DNA from: Aphrocallistes beatrix
Lineage: Eukaryota; Porifera; Hexactinellida; Sceptrulophora; Aphrocallistidae
Direction of reading: 5' to 3'
Assembly (NCBI GenBank): GCA_963281255.1
Contig: OY725488.1
Span: forward strand, 6,855,524 to 6,919,523
Length of the DNA: 64,000 nucleotides
In this document: positions 11,401 to 20,917 of the stretch, piece by piece
Position numbering within the stretch: position 1 is the stretch's first letter
Layout of the letters: the number at the start of each line of letters is the position of its first letter
Translations under genes and position numbers: made by a program
The notes under the pieces: model-generated
Seen by the model: the letters and a program-made list of their open reading frames with translations, nothing else
Told to the model about the DNA's origin: nothing
Databases searched by the model: none

Positions 11401-12707
11401 TGTAAGAGAGAGAAAACGTCAGCAGAGGCAATAGCCTGGTTTGCAAAATGATAAAACTGGTTCTTTCATAGTTGGACAAAGGACACCTATCTTTGTTGAT
11501 TGTCTTGGAATATGTGGAAGGCCTTAAATCGAAATATTATAGATAACATTTCATATTTCAATTTTATATCTCATTACAAACTCTGGCCAGTCCAGTCCCT
11601 TCTATCAATACGTTTGTCACATGTTAACAGTAGGATCAGTATAGCAGTATCCATGCACATGGTGAGAAGACATTGGGTACTAAGTGTATATGCGATTTTG
11701 CATTCTACTATCATCTGCTGGGACTTCATATTCACACATGAGTGTAATTGATTCATAACATTTATATCAGAGTAGGGTAGCCATGTAATAGGAATAAAAC
11801 TGGTAACTAACTGACCTCCACAAATATTTCCCGCTGCAGTCTTCATTCTCCATTGCCCACTAAATATCCCTGAATCCGGAGGAGAGACCATTGACACACA
11901 GACCTCTGTCACTTGGCCTGGAGCGAGCGGAGGGAGTAGGACGTACTCTGTCGCGCAGAACTTATGTCCAATACAGAAGTTGAGACTGCAGCCTGGAGGC
12001 CAAGACTCTGATCCTGAAAATGTTATCATAATACTAAGGTAATTTCATAAATGAGAACATCGATAAATCTTTGATGAAACCAACCTCTGTTCTGTAATCT
12101 CCACACCTTATTGAAAGGAGTGTTGGGTGGGATGGACTCTCCCTCTCCTATAGTGACATCCTCTGCGAGGGACATTTCTGGCAGAGATTGGTTGTGTCCT
12201 TGGAAGTCATAATAAGCGCAAGCTGCAGCCTATAGAATGGACACATATGTTAAACATATGCAATTGTTAATAAGCAGGAAAGTAAGTTCTCTGAAGTGGA
12301 GCTAGTACCACTTTCTCGTAGATAGCAATGAGAACAGCCTGCATCTCGTAATGTGAGGAACAGAACCTGAGAGATAATCTATTCTCGGTACTGATATAAT
12401 CGAGTAGGTAAGTCATTGAGTATCATCCATCATACTAACTCACTTGTAAGTTCCTGTGATGAAATGAGGTGATGAGATGAGATAAGAATAGAAAAGAAAA
12501 AACACATTAAAATATTTGTAGTAAATTAATGATTCTATTTAGTTAAACAACTCACCAATCGGTCATGTCTAAAAAAAATTCACAGCCTTTATCTGTCATT
12601 TGTCCGTCGATCAGTTTTTTAAACTGTGCTATCAGCACGTCCTTGTCGCAAGTACCTAGCGACCTGAACTGAGAGAGAAGCTGCTGCTCTAAATCGTCAA
12701 TCTCCAT
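5410..12707 (-). CDS. ILRUN: ILRUN (C6orf106)-like UBA-like and NBR1-FW domain protein, six exons, host of nested genes
   Basis: I reconstruct six coding exons on the minus strand: 12707-12556, 12453-12444, 12229-12085, 12013-11816, 5778-5641 and 5555-5410. They give 789 nt, 262 residues (human 298). All junctions are GT-AG and in phase. Exon 1 encodes the UBA-like region ([20 protein letters not shown], then [11 protein letters not shown]). Exon 2 is a 10-nt microexon that completes the WNLQ of the motif WNLQAA-AYYDF. Exons 3-5 encode the [13 protein letters not shown] segment and the NBR1-type four-tryptophan domain ([22 protein letters not shown]). Exon 6 is a proline/serine tail. The 6,037-bp intron 4 (11815-5779) contains PRPS and the TEX12-like gene on the opposite strand and BUD31 and SMPD1 on the same strand. 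Human ILRUN dampens IRF3-dependent transcription; here function is by homology only. Confidence 0.88.
6020..6973 (+). CDS. PRPS: ribose-phosphate pyrophosphokinase (PRPP synthetase)
   Basis: Single-exon 317-residue enzyme, the usual PRPS1/2 length (318). It transfers pyrophosphate from ATP to ribose-5-phosphate to make PRPP for nucleotide synthesis. The N-terminus [20 protein letters not shown], the ATP-binding stretch [18 protein letters not shown] (about residues 91-108), [11 protein letters not shown] and the PRPP/ribose-phosphate loop [14 protein letters not shown] (about 214-227) are all conserved. The start is fixed because the second residue onward matches the family N-terminus. It lies inside intron 4 of ILRUN in antisense orientation, 241 bp downstream of where ILRUN exon 5 begins. 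No catalytic residue appears missing. Confidence 0.96.
   Translation: MNIKVFSGSSNPFLTGEIVENLSLSLGKVSLSKFANQETCVEIGESVRGEDVYIVQTGAGDINDNLMELLIMISACKIASAQRVVAVIPCYPYARQDKKDKSRAPITAKLVANMLSVAGADHIITMDLHASQIQGFFDIPVDNLYAEPMMIKYIRDNVTDWKNAVVVSPDAGGAKRVTALADKLLIGFALIHKERQKANEVSRMVLVGDVKDRVSILVDDIADTCGTMLKAADKLIEAGASKVYAIVVHGILSGDAMKNIENSVLEEFVVTNTIGQQGNMNKCAKLKMIDISKMLAEAIRRIHNGESVSHLFNHVPL
6974..7298. other. intronic/intergenic spacer with doubtful small reading frame
   Basis: An ATG at 7129 opens a reading frame with one hydrophobic stretch, but it runs straight into the hAT MITE at 7299. I cannot support it as a gene. Nothing else seen. Confidence 0.4.
7299..7616. mobile_element. hAT-type MITE with perfect 8-bp target duplication
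   Basis: 318-bp element with terminal inverted repeats CATAGGCGTCGTAA / TTACGACGCCTATG (one extra base on the left before divergence). It is flanked on both sides by the 8-bp duplication CCAATATC (7291-7298 and 7617-7624), the length made by hAT transposases. The interior is unusually GC-rich, with many CCGGGTA-type repeats in both orientations. No transposase is encoded. Confidence 0.9.
7920..8324 (+). CDS. small coiled-coil protein resembling TEX12 (synaptonemal complex)
   Basis: 134 residues, acidic and disordered to about residue 55, then one long amphipathic helix. From about residue 95, the pattern [20 protein letters not shown] continuing to LADML aligns without gaps to the C-terminal helix of vertebrate TEX12 ([20 protein letters not shown] and on to IANTL): Asp, Leu, Glu-Ala, Glu, Arg and the hydrophobic heptads coincide. 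TEX12 binds SYCE2 to build the synaptonemal complex central element; similar length (123 in human). Coiled coils align by chance easily, so this is a moderate call. It lies inside ILRUN intron 4 on the opposite strand. Alternative: an unrelated small coiled-coil protein. Confidence 0.5.
   Translation: MEGVSQNIDQETLVENGNEIDSVPPTEERDMRYFENDTSELEERGEDQSPRTDPSILKEKVETVILAVEESSRQIISKWSEFLTEGEEFEDLCLQRLDQLICEAQTLEEAVIEQKHKLFERAQHLADMLGKYNR
8553..8987 (-). CDS. BUD31: BUD31/G10 pre-mRNA splicing factor
   Basis: 144 residues, the standard length of this nearly invariant family. It starts [20 protein letters not shown] and carries the conserved [29 protein letters not shown] and the closing zinc-binding cysteine set [29 protein letters not shown]31 is a core component of the spliceosomal complex associated with the activated spliceosome. 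Single exon here. It lies within ILRUN intron 4, same strand as ILRUN, so an ILRUN primary transcript would run through it in sense. Confidence 0.98.
   Translation of the reverse strand: MPKIRRTKKRPPEGWELIEPTLDELDKKMQDAEMDPHDGKRKCESLWPILKVHHQKSRYLYDLYFRRRAISRELYDYCVDHGYADANLIAKWKKPGYENLCCLKCIQARDTNFGTACICRVPKSKLEEGKIVECVNCGCRGCSG
8988..9504. other. spacer, nothing recognised
   Basis: AT-rich stretch between SMPD1 and BUD31, still within ILRUN intron 4. It would contain the BUD31 promoter and SMPD1 3' UTR. No repeat or RNA gene recognised. Confidence 0.5.
9505..11316 (-). CDS. SMPD1: acid sphingomyelinase (sphingomyelin phosphodiesterase 1-like)
   Basis: Single-exon 603-residue secreted/lysosomal enzyme that cleaves sphingomyelin to ceramide and phosphocholine. 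An N-terminal hydrophobic signal segment (about residues 11-33; real start possibly M8 or M11) is followed by a saposin-B domain (about 85-172) with paired cysteines including CDICKKL and ICEHLHAC. The calcineurin-type metallophosphoesterase domain follows: D209-x-H211 in HITDMH, D276 in GGDN, GNHE 315-318, H421 in GHIPPG and GHTH 454-457, a complete two-metal ligand set. A C-terminal cysteine-rich tail (CDADC, CDC) matches the family. Human SMPD1 is about 630 residues. It lies inside ILRUN intron 4. Confidence 0.95.
   Translation of the reverse strand: MITVAIMKLSMVRFFAAILINFSFLFLCVPCFPTAKYLNVDDSKFEGSAINASKALVDLISNLAGKISIISTSNPINSIDNHDILFSIINCDICKKLINGVIADASRRKFFDDELYNASNYLCIEALRSRYNATAMCPSLARLYGPIMWYSIVNSELSAERICEHLHACPNDRAYRWNQSQLSISRSLKKPSKNKKTSSKPIKLLHITDMHIDIDFEKNAPSTCDYFLCCRNSMTGSNPAGMYGAYGCDFPLETANLLLEHLETLSGIDLVVYGGDNPPHDIWLETEESQMNAHSLVISMMKKHLPNTPIYPVLGNHESFPESEYIQSRYMNLTAALAKLWKSWAPFPEGALETLSLGGYYTLMLKPKLRLISYNSDYGYLYNFYSLLNHKNPAYTKQTQWIQETLETARRNGEKVLIVGHIPPGIGSTTDEYGDWYYNITNHFSDIIVGQLFGHTHQDHFKVLQRNNQVFGPVLITPSVTTFPQQNPSFRVYTIDSETFEMLDYDQYFLNITKANILAREGKLPQFELNYSARELYQLKDLSAESWWDLVQRFKTNSTLFMEYFANVNARSVTTACDADCRKKYICDCESYILAAALACFST
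11317..11815. other. intronic spacer upstream of SMPD1
   Basis: Part of ILRUN intron 4 between the SMPD1 start and ILRUN exon 4. Reading frames here are intron read-through. Nothing else seen. Confidence 0.5.
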
Positions 12708-13441
12708 CAGTTCAACCCTACACACTGCTTAGCTTCGGAAAACAAAATATTTAGAAGCATAACATACACGCACAAGTTGGGAATCTGTCACTAAACGAGA
12801 TTCGAATCCTATCTAGTTTTCAACTCGAATTAGATATCCAGATAATTCCACTAGGGATAGATATACCCGTTGAGAGAATCAGCACTAACTATACTGCAGT
12901 GCCTGGATGACTGCTGTGTACATTCTTAATAACCGAGATCAGTCTTATCTACCACCGGTATCAGCCGTGAGCTAGTAGCCTGTGCCTATACACTGGCAGA
13001 TCAGATGGTTGAATTAGATGTAATCTCATTCTACATAAAGCAATGTTAATTAACTGTGATTACAAAAGTGATACTATTCAGGCAATATCAACAATTCTTC
13101 CGCAGAATCGCTGACATGTTTGGTGCTCGAGAAAATAGGATTAGCAACCTCATCAGGGAAACACACAACTAACATCCCACAGAACTATATTATTGCTTAA
13201 CAATTCAATGCTAACTCGAGTTAGCTGTCTAAAATTATAACATTTATAAGCAAAAAAATTCGGAACTCTTGGTGGCAGAATCTTAATAAAATTAACTATA
13301 AAAACTATCACTAACAAAATATCCCTGAATACATACATACATATTTCAATCGTAATGCCGCTAAAAGATTACTGTCAATCCTACCAGCCAGTAGTGAGGG
13401 CCACCGCATTGCTTGTGAGCTGTTATGAGAGAAGATTCCTC
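12708..13441. other. intergenic between ILRUN start and CUL2 end
   Basis: About 730 bp, presumably the ILRUN promoter/5' UTR plus the CUL2 3' UTR. No repeat, coding or RNA feature recognised. Confidence 0.5.
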
Positions 13442-16219
13442 TTACGCGCAATACCTGTACATTGTTTTGTCGTCTTCAGACCTTTCGAGATATTGTTTTT
13501 CCATCAATAGCTCAATACACTTCTTGATGGTAGGGATATTGGGCTGGAATCGCGTCTTCGACTGTTCCACCACCTCACTGATCAGCTGTGAATGCGTGCA
13601 CATCTTTCTCGCTTTCATAATGCGGACGATGGCAGCCTGAATGAATATCTTCCTATCCTCATTCACTGAATGATGCACGATGTTCCTGTCAGCTGGAGTG
13701 TCTCTCAGCATTACGCTAGTTATCTTAAATTTAAAATGTTTGTTATTATAATTCATATTCAGTTTGAAAGTCCTCTCCTCACTATCGCTGTCACTCGTCT
13801 CTTCCAGGAGAATCTTGGCCTCTGTCAGGGATGAGATGGTCCTGTTCACATCCTCCGGAGGTAGGAAGTAACAGTCCTTCACATCTTCGCAGCTGATCTC
13901 ATCCTGCTTGTTAAACATGAGCAGGATAGAAGCCTGGTAGGTGGTGGCTACCACCACGTGCTTGTTCTTCAGGTAGCTCATCGCCACCTCCATGGTGCTC
14001 CTGTAGTGCAGCCACTGGAGAGTTCTCCCCGTGAACTTGGAGTGATAGAACTTCTCGAATCCGTTCAGGAGAGGGGTCAGCTCCTGTGGGAGTTCGAATG
14101 TAGGCGCAGTGCGCTTCTGGACTGGCCAGGAACCGCTCTGGAGTACCAACACCTATCCGAACACAGGTCAAACTCTATTAATCACAGTTTCCCGGACTAA
14201 GCGGTGTAAACTAACCTTGAGAATGTTCTTCTCACCAGCTGTGAGCTGGAATTTGAGACGGAGGTCATCACTGATGCGAATATCTTGCAGCATCCGCTGT
14301 AGCTTGTTGGTATACGAGTAGCCGCAGCAAGTCTTCAACTTCTGAATCATGTTCTCCTCGGAGTCCTAGGCAGGGGTCCAATAGAGTTCGCGAAAAGGTA
14401 TTTATCATTAATTAAGTTAACTCTACGCACTTGCGAAATGTATGTACTGTTGATCAGTCGGTTTGCAAGGTTTCGCGAATAAAATCGCAAAAATATATCT
14501 TTCCCGTCGACATAGCTGAATATGGTGACCAGTTGACTGAGGCGTTCGTCTATCTCAGCGTCTGACACGATTTTAGAACCTTTCCGCAAGATCGCGTCGC
14601 ATTGCTTAGCTAGTATTTCCGCGGCTTTGGCGCCATCACAAGTGAATTCCGGAGAGTTGACAATCACAATCAAAGCATTGTCCATAGCCTGTTTGGAGTA
14701 GGAATCAGAGGAGAAGAATTTCTCTGTTATCTCGAGGTATTCTGTGTGCAGCTTCAGGAATTTGGAAATAAAATCCTGGAAATTCTTTGAGGTCTTGAGC
14801 TTGTGTATCACATCCATACCTTTCTCTGTATAATACCTTTAGATATAAACACAAATTATAAAACAGCTGTGAGAGTCTCTCAAGATGCAATCCGTCTAAA
14901 ATATGGGATGGCAAACGATGGCACTGCGTTCTGCTTTAATATGAGAATACACGTATTGTATTAGGCCGGGTAATCCTTGCGAGGAATATCGCTACCTTTG
15001 AAGGTGCTCGCTAATACCGATCAGCCCCTCTGGCACATCTTTAAAAAGGCAGTACATGACTGACAGCTCCTCGAAGGCCTCCTTCTTGATGAGGTGGATC
15101 GCCTCATCTGTCAGCCTGTCCAGGTAGTCCACCAGCAGTCTGTCTTCAATCTCCCGACACAGCTTGAACTGCGTGCCAGGGTGCAGGTACTGCCTGCCGA
15201 ACTCTCTAGCTGTCCGCAGCTGTCTCTGTGCCCACTGGATGTACTCCCCGATGGTCGAGTTTGAGATTCGGGCGGTAGCTTCGTACTTATAGTATATCCG
15301 CTCCGCCTGTAGGAGCGGGTTCTCTAGGAAGTGAGTGTAGAAGGACAGCTGGCCTCTCACCTGCCAGCTCTCCACTGCGATGTACGACTTCATCAGGTCC
15401 TACGCAGGCGGAACTCAATTCAAGTACTAACACACATCATAAATGCTCTCCGATGCATCGAACAAGGAATGAAACCTTACTACTACAACATAACCACTCA
15501 CGTGTATATGGCGCCTATAGGTCACCTCTTGGCGCTCTTTCTGCATCTCTAGGATGAGAGCCTCAACCAGTCTGTCATTGAGAGGTCTCACCAGGTTCTC
15601 CAGCCAGCATTTGAGCGCCATACTGCTCACTTCTAGCTTGCTCTCGTCTCCCAGCAGTCCGTACAGGGAGAGCAGCAGTCGGTTTGCTTGTCTGCTGTCG
15701 AACATGCCTTTCTTGGCATTTCTACTGTTCAGAGCACTGAATAGGTTGTTCATGTACCTCACTCCGTCATTAAAAGTATTCCAGTGCTCGCTGTATTTGA
15801 CGAGAAGATCTCTACAAACAAACAAAAGTACATTTCTTTCAAATCCATTGTTGACATCTCCAATTAATAAGCATTCTCTGGCAAAATTTTATCAAATAAC
15901 CTGAACAAGGCAATAGATTAACAAACTTAATTTAATAAGACACTCAGAACAATCACTTCCATTACTCCTACCTTCTCTGACATGAGTCTAGTCTAGAACG
16001 GGTATTCTGTACGTGCTGAATGAAGAAATGCTCCAAGCTTTCATTGAGTTTGTCGGCATAGGAATATGGATACGGCGTACAGAGTGCGTAAACATCTGAA
16101 AAGCTGTCATTCCATTTCTTACGGCCGACTGACTCCAGCTGGACTACTTTGCTAATCGTCTGGCAAATGTCAGACCATTTCTTGTCAAACTTTTCGGGGT
16201 TAGGAATGTTATTCGTCAT
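13442..16219 (-). CDS. CUL2: cullin-2 scaffold of ECV-type ubiquitin ligases, six exons
   Basis: Exons on the minus strand: 16219-15972, 15811-15502, 15399-14996, 14836-14431, 14365-14216 and 14152-13442. All have GT-AG junctions and stay in phase, total 2,229 nt, 742 residues (human CUL2 745). N-terminal WNDSFSDVYALCTPYPYS matches CUL2 helix 2, the elongin C-binding surface. The cullin-homology part has FYSRNLANRLI, CCGYSYTNKLQRM and LQSGSWPV. The C-terminal WHB domain contains the neddylation motif IVRIMKAR with acceptor K686. The closing segment from FKITSV to the end resembles CUL2 rather than CUL1, CUL3 or CUL5. It is the scaffold linking elongin B/C-receptor modules to RBX1. Introns are 66-160 bp. 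A candidate CUL2 receptor lies 3.1 kb upstream on the same strand. Confidence 0.95.
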
Positions 16220-16416
16220 TACCCAATGCTACAGTCTAAACGGCTCAAGTTTAGAAGTTAAGTCGTAAAACTTTGAAAACTGAGAATTGGATAATATTAT
16301 CACATCAGTGAGGAATTAAATCTCGCGAAAGAAGTTAATTAAGAGTATCATTCTAAGTCATCCGTTCCGATGCAATGATCAGATCAAATAGAAAGGTTTC
16401 ATCTTAAAAAACTTAA

Positions 16417-17409
16417 TTACAATTGATTATCTAGTTTGGATTTCTTATGAGTAGAGTTCGCAGATTTAAGTTTCCGCTTCCTAGATGAACTGTCGAAGAA
16501 TTGCTTCTGAATAACTTTGAGGTCTGCTATGAATAGAATTGTGTGTGCCCACCCGGCTTTGGGACCGAATAAATCTCTGAAATATTTCCCATTCTTAGCA
16601 TGGTCAGCTTTACTTATCGACTTACTATTCAGTTTGAGTCCGTAGTCCCTGTTTGCTATCTGGATAGCGTGCGTGTCGAGGGGCACCGCTTCTAGCTTGT
16701 CCAGAGACATGAGACATACGCAATCAGCTACCTTGAGTCCCACCCCGGGGAACTTGATCAGAGACGCGACGGCTTCCGAGTAAGAGCTCTCTCTCAGACT
16801 GCAGAGCCAGTCTCGGGAGTAGAATTCTCTCAACTTGTTCGCGGTCTCCTGGATGTAGCGGGATCTGTATCCAAAGCCTAGCGAGGTTAACTTCCCATGC
16901 ACACTCTTTTCAGAGAGATCTTCGATCCGTGGAAAGGAGTAACAGGGCACATTTCTAAACCGCGCAATCTCTTTCCCGAAGTGCTCTCCCAGCTTCAGGA
17001 CTAGTTGTGCTATCCTCCGAGTCTGGTTAGCAGAAGAACATATGAAGGAAAATAAATTCTCCACAGGATCCTGGCGTAGGATGCGGATGCCGGAGATTTT
17101 CTGATGTGTGTCTCTGAAGACTTTATCTCCCTCACTCCATTTCTTGTAGCAGTCACTCATGTTCTCTCTCAGCCGGAAGTAGTCGTTCAACAGCTCTTCT
17201 GAGTCCGAGTAGCTCCCTGTCTCAGGTAGCACCTTGTAGCGCAGGTCAGAATCCGACTGCTTCAAAAGAAAGACTCGGTCTTTCAAAGTTCCAAACCAGA
17301 TTCCATCTTCACTCTGTCTCCAGGCGAATGCCTGTCCGCACTGCAGCACAATGTCTAGACACAGATCTGTCTGCTTGCACTTGATAGAAGACCAGCTCTC
17401 ACTCTCCAT
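16417..17409 (-). CDS. OGG1: 8-oxoguanine DNA glycosylase/AP lyase
   Basis: Single-exon 330-residue base-excision repair enzyme removing 8-oxoG. The N-terminal OGG domain has CGQAFAWRQ. The helix-hairpin-helix/GPD motif LIKFPGVGLKVADCVCL contains the nucleophilic lysine K226 (K249 in human), and the aspartate D245 sits in VPLDTHAIQIANRDY (human VPVDVHMWHIAQRDY). Family contact residues for the flipped base, such as SSANQTRRIAQLV (human SSNNNIARIT-), are present. The C-terminus is lysine-rich (RKRKLK, HKKSK), a plausible nuclear signal. It starts 198 bp after the CUL2 start codon on the same strand. Confidence 0.95.
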   Translation of the reverse strand: MESESWSSIKCKQTDLCLDIVLQCGQAFAWRQSEDGIWFGTLKDRVFLLKQSDSDLRYKVLPETGSYSDSEELLNDYFRLRENMSDCYKKWSEGDKVFRDTHQKISGIRILRQDPVENLFSFICSSANQTRRIAQLVLKLGEHFGKEIARFRNVPCYSFPRIEDLSEKSVHGKLTSLGFGYRSRYIQETANKLREFYSRDWLCSLRESSYSEAVASLIKFPGVGLKVADCVCLMSLDKLEAVPLDTHAIQIANRDYGLKLNSKSISKADHAKNGKYFRDLFGPKAGWAHTILFIADLKVIQKQFFDSSSRKRKLKSANSTHKKSKLDNQL

Positions 17410-17904
17410 TATACATTCACTGAACCCTGCGCATAATGTTATATATTAAAATTCTCAAAGACACCTAGAATTTGGGAGTTTTACAATTCTACGAATTTTT
17501 ATACAGGGAACAGGATTTTCTTCATGTCATGTCACGTCAAATATTGGAACAGGAAGGACAAGTAGTTGCCTACTATAGTAGAGGGATAAGAAATGCAGAA
17601 AAACTATAGTATGTACCGTCGAATTGGAATGTCTAGCAATTGTGGAATTGGTGAAACTCTATGCTAGGATTGCAATTTGAAATATTCACCGATCATAAGC
17701 CAAGGAATGATTAGCAAAGCAGAAGAGTGTTGGACGTATATGGCGTTGGGGGCTGTCATACTGCAAGAATACGACTTTATAATATGATATCGGCAAGGGA
17801 TCGATAATGATAATGCAGGTGCATTATAATCTCGTTTGACACAGAAGGGTGTGTTTTCTTCAGTAAAAGATGAACATTGAACAAGATTCATTATATGACC
17901 AACA
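17410..17904. other. intergenic, nothing recognised
   Basis: Region upstream of OGG1; no repeat or gene identified. Confidence 0.45.
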
Positions 17905-18700
17905 TTGTGCACTGACAGAACTGATGCAATTACCTACGATGGGCTCATTGACATAGTTTTAGGAAAAGTAATGTATGAACTAAATCAGAAAGATAATTCC
18001 AAGCTCGAGGCGATTTTCTTCAGTTGTGTGGAATCAACCCAACCTGAAGCGGTGCAGTTATTATACGCGAAACCCCGGAGTGTATTTATCGTTCCGGGTA
18101 GTATAAACAGGACTTTCTCTGCCAAGTTCATGATGGCGATCAAGGTATTGAGTCGTTTAAAATCTAGGGTCTTTTGGGTAAATATGGCTTCTGACGTTGA
18201 CGAGGATGTGACATCTTGTGAATATTGTCAAAGAACGAAGCTTCCACAACCAACTAAAGCTCCATTATTAAACTCTCCAATTGGAAGGACTGTGCAAATA
18301 TTGCAGGTAGATGTTCTCGGGTCCCGGTAGCATGAAGGAAACAGATATATCTTAGTACGTCGTACATGTACTAGTTGAAGGTGTATTCACAAAATGGCTT
18401 GAATGCTATCCGATGAAATTCGAGGATTCGTGGAAGGACAATTGGTACAAGCACAGAAACGACAAAAAGACTATTACGACTTACATTCAAACCTGAAGGA
18501 ATCATTAAGATTTAAGGCGGGAGACAGGCTTTCCATTCCTCATGCTGGGGTAGCAAATAAATTTTACAATAGATGGGAAGGGGGATGGAAAGTGTCCGAA
18601 ATCAAAGGCCCTACATGGAGCAACACCGTTCAGTATTCACTCCCAGGACGACAGTGCTTCAAGAGAAGAGGAAACAAGATCTGATGATTCGTTCAGGAAG
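17905..18700 (+). pseudogene. relic of a Ty3/Gypsy retrotransposon integrase
   Basis: Two out-of-phase pieces. 17905-18330 encodes an integrase zinc-finger remnant: VFWVNMASDVDEDVTSCEYCQRTK then PIGR and the VDVLG that normally begins the catalytic core. 18403-18684 encodes a piece of the integrase C-terminus (AQKRQKDYYDLHSN, FKAGDRLSIP, YNRWEGGWKVSE). The catalytic core between them is gone, and no LTR, gag or reverse transcriptase is visible. Dead and truncated. Confidence 0.8.
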
Positions 18701-18996
18701 GAGTTTCTCCCGATATAAGTACCTTAGCGAGTTCTTCACATTATAATGTCTCTTTCAGGGAGTCATTTATGAACGATTCTCAAATGATGACAACTCTGGA
18801 CCAGAATTATAGCCTTTCAAGTTCAACTCCTATCAGGGCGACAAGTCCTACCGATGATTTAGGTACAGATGATAATGACTTGTGGAGAATTATACACGAT
18901 CACAATGTCAGCGTCGCAAACCTCAATATTTAGAGGACTATGATGTTGTGAGTCCAGCAACATTCTGTAAAGTGTGTAGGAATACAGCTTATATCA
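18701..18996. other. continuation of degraded Gypsy flank
   Basis: No usable coding content; probably former retroelement sequence 3' of the integrase. Confidence 0.3.
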
Positions 18997-19168
18997 CAGG
19001 GGTCGACAACCTTTTGAATGAAGTGTGCCAGTTTACCAATAATGTCGACATATTTATGACCTTGAGTGCCAGTGACAGGCCTGCCTAGAGTTGTCGACCC
19101 CTGAATAAATGTGGTATGTCGACCTACATTTATTTTCAACTCCGCGTGCCATAGGTTGCCGACCCCTG
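18997..19168. mobile_element. hAT-like MITE
   Basis: Ends are CAGGGGTCGACAACC and GGTTGCCGACCCCTG (inverted, one mismatch), a terminal motif typical of hAT elements. An internal extra GTTGTCGACCCCTG lies at about 19090-19103. Target duplication is not clean. About 172 bp, non-coding. Confidence 0.7.
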
Positions 19169-19324
19169 GTTTATACATATAACTACCTGAGTTTAGTATC
19201 CAGTATAACTAACCAATTGAGTTACAACTCCACCACTGCCTTCTTGGTTTTACACTATTCACTTTGGGCTACACTTTTATATGAATGTCAAATATAATAA
19301 TAATCTCAGGTAGTTATGCTATAT

Positions 19325-20917
19325 TTAGGACCACTCTACGCAGAGTCCATGGGGCACAGGGGGCGAGGAGTGTTTCAAAGCATCCCGTAGCCCTATCACA
19401 TCACGCTGAATAATATTTAAACAGTATTTCAGGTCTATATGACACAGGTGTCTACAGGTGTGAGCTATCCAGTCTAAGAACTCAATGATTGTTCCATTCA
19501 GTCTGCAGCAGGATTTGAGACTGAGTCGAGTTAGCTGAAATTCTGAGGTGCGGCGCAGCAGATCAAGTAAGTTGTTTGAGTAGATTTCTGTGTAACTGAG
19601 GTCCAACTCTCTTAGCTTTCCGAACGAGCTAAGAAAGGCCACCAACTCGTCTCCCTCCTGGAGAGTGTGTTGGGTGAGGGTAAATGTCGCTCTAACGAGA
19701 GAGAGTTTCCTCAATCCCGGGCAGCTCTGCTCCAATCCCGGAGAGAGTGCTCCATCCGCAATGGTACACTCGTCGAGGTTAAGAAGCTGCAGAGAGGGGA
19801 AGAGCGAGCAGAAGAGAGGAGCACTGAGGGACGTCTCTGTGCTAGGGAGGGATAGCTCTACCAAGTGTTTAGCAAAAGAAAGGTTTGAGAGACGAAAAGA
19901 AGCTCTGTAGAGTGATAATTGAGTGATACCAGTGAGGAGAGGAAGCACTTCCCACAGCCAGTCGTCTTGAATGAAGGCGTTGTGACATGGAACCAACTCG
20001 AGATGTTGCAACTGGGATAGAGCTCCTAGCAGCATGTACAGGTTACCTGGCATTATATCTGTACAGATGAGCAGCAGTGATTTGAGGGAATGATTTTCCA
20101 AGTTTACGATAGGAATAATCAGAGATAGTTGAGACAAGTCCAAGTGATGAAGGAAAGTTAATCTGGATAGAATCAGATGTAGTCCCTGTGATGTGACCTC
20201 TGTGTTTGAAATGTTGAGTGACCTCAGTTCTGGGAGAGGGTTTAATCCTGATGTCAAAATATTAACCGCTTCATCCGAGAGATTCGAATTGCTCAGATCC
20301 AGTGTTGCGAGGTAGAGCATGCCGCCAATGCTGGACATGAACTCATTGACAGGTCTGAAGTTAGAGAGAATGAGTGTTCTGAGGTATGTGTTGCTGGAGA
20401 TCAGCTCACTCACTTCTAGCTTGCCTCCTAATTGCTTGATGGGCATTCCCAGAGTCAGGTGTAACAGCTCTCGACACCTGTAGAAGAGATTTGTTTGTGG
20501 TAAAGTGAGCATAGCAAGCATTGATAGCAGTTACAAGATGTCTGTGTTGCCTAATGGCAGAATGTACCTTGCAGTGATCATGTGGAGTAATCTCGGTTTG
20601 AATATATGCTTTGAATGCTCTTTGATTGAAGTGAAGTCTAAACTAGTCAGGTGCGTGTGAATGAGGATAGAAATGAGATCAAGGTTGAGCTGCTTCTTCT
20701 CAGCCAGGAGGTCGATCAGCTCCTGCACGCACTGAGAGGGGAGAGAATCAAATGGAGATAGAACATACAAGGCATCCTGAAGGGTAGATTTGTCATTTAT
20801 GGGTAAGGCTCGTTGGTATGAGAGGATAATTTCTTTCAACGCGACTATACACAAGGACCTGAGTGGCCTAATCATCTGGTAGGCGAGGGGTTCAATAATA
20901 ATCATAGCTAAAGTCAA
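19325..20917 (-). CDS. leucine-rich-repeat protein with N-terminal VHL-type (BC + Cul2) box; candidate CUL2 substrate receptor
   Basis: Two exons, 20917-20568 and 20477-19325, with a 90-bp GT-AG intron, encode 500 residues. The first ~75 residues hold PLRSLCIVAL (P18-L27), which fits the elongin-C BC-box consensus [TSP]LxxxCxxx[AILV]. About 35 residues later comes SLPSQCVQELIDLL (P60), a Cul2-box-like pattern. The remainder is a solenoid of about 13 LRRs (LRTLILSNF, LATLDLSNSNLSDEA, LRSLNISNTEVTSQGL, LRELDLSYTEIYS, LCHIDLKYCLN). The order (VHL-type box, then LRRs) resembles ZYG11/ZER1 receptors of CUL2, but I see no C-terminal ARM repeats and cannot assign it to that family. Start could be M1 or M5. 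Confidence 0.75.

Noticed and set aside
11574-11815. Read-through C-terminus for ILRUN ending at 11574
   Set aside because: It lacks the conserved [11 protein letters not shown] segment, which is found with perfect splice phase at 5778-5641.
12312-12366. A 55-nt candidate second exon for ILRUN
   Set aside because: It keeps frame and has plausible splice ends but inserts 19 residues with no homology. The 10-nt microexon at 12444-12453 instead restores the conserved WNLQ exactly.
14837-14930. Alternative CUL2 exon start giving HILDGLHLERLSQ, tempting because CUL2 has HIHDEGL there
   Set aside because: It runs out of frame with the next coding block. The acceptor at 14836 joins exon 3 directly to YYTEKGMDVIHKL in phase and gives the family length.
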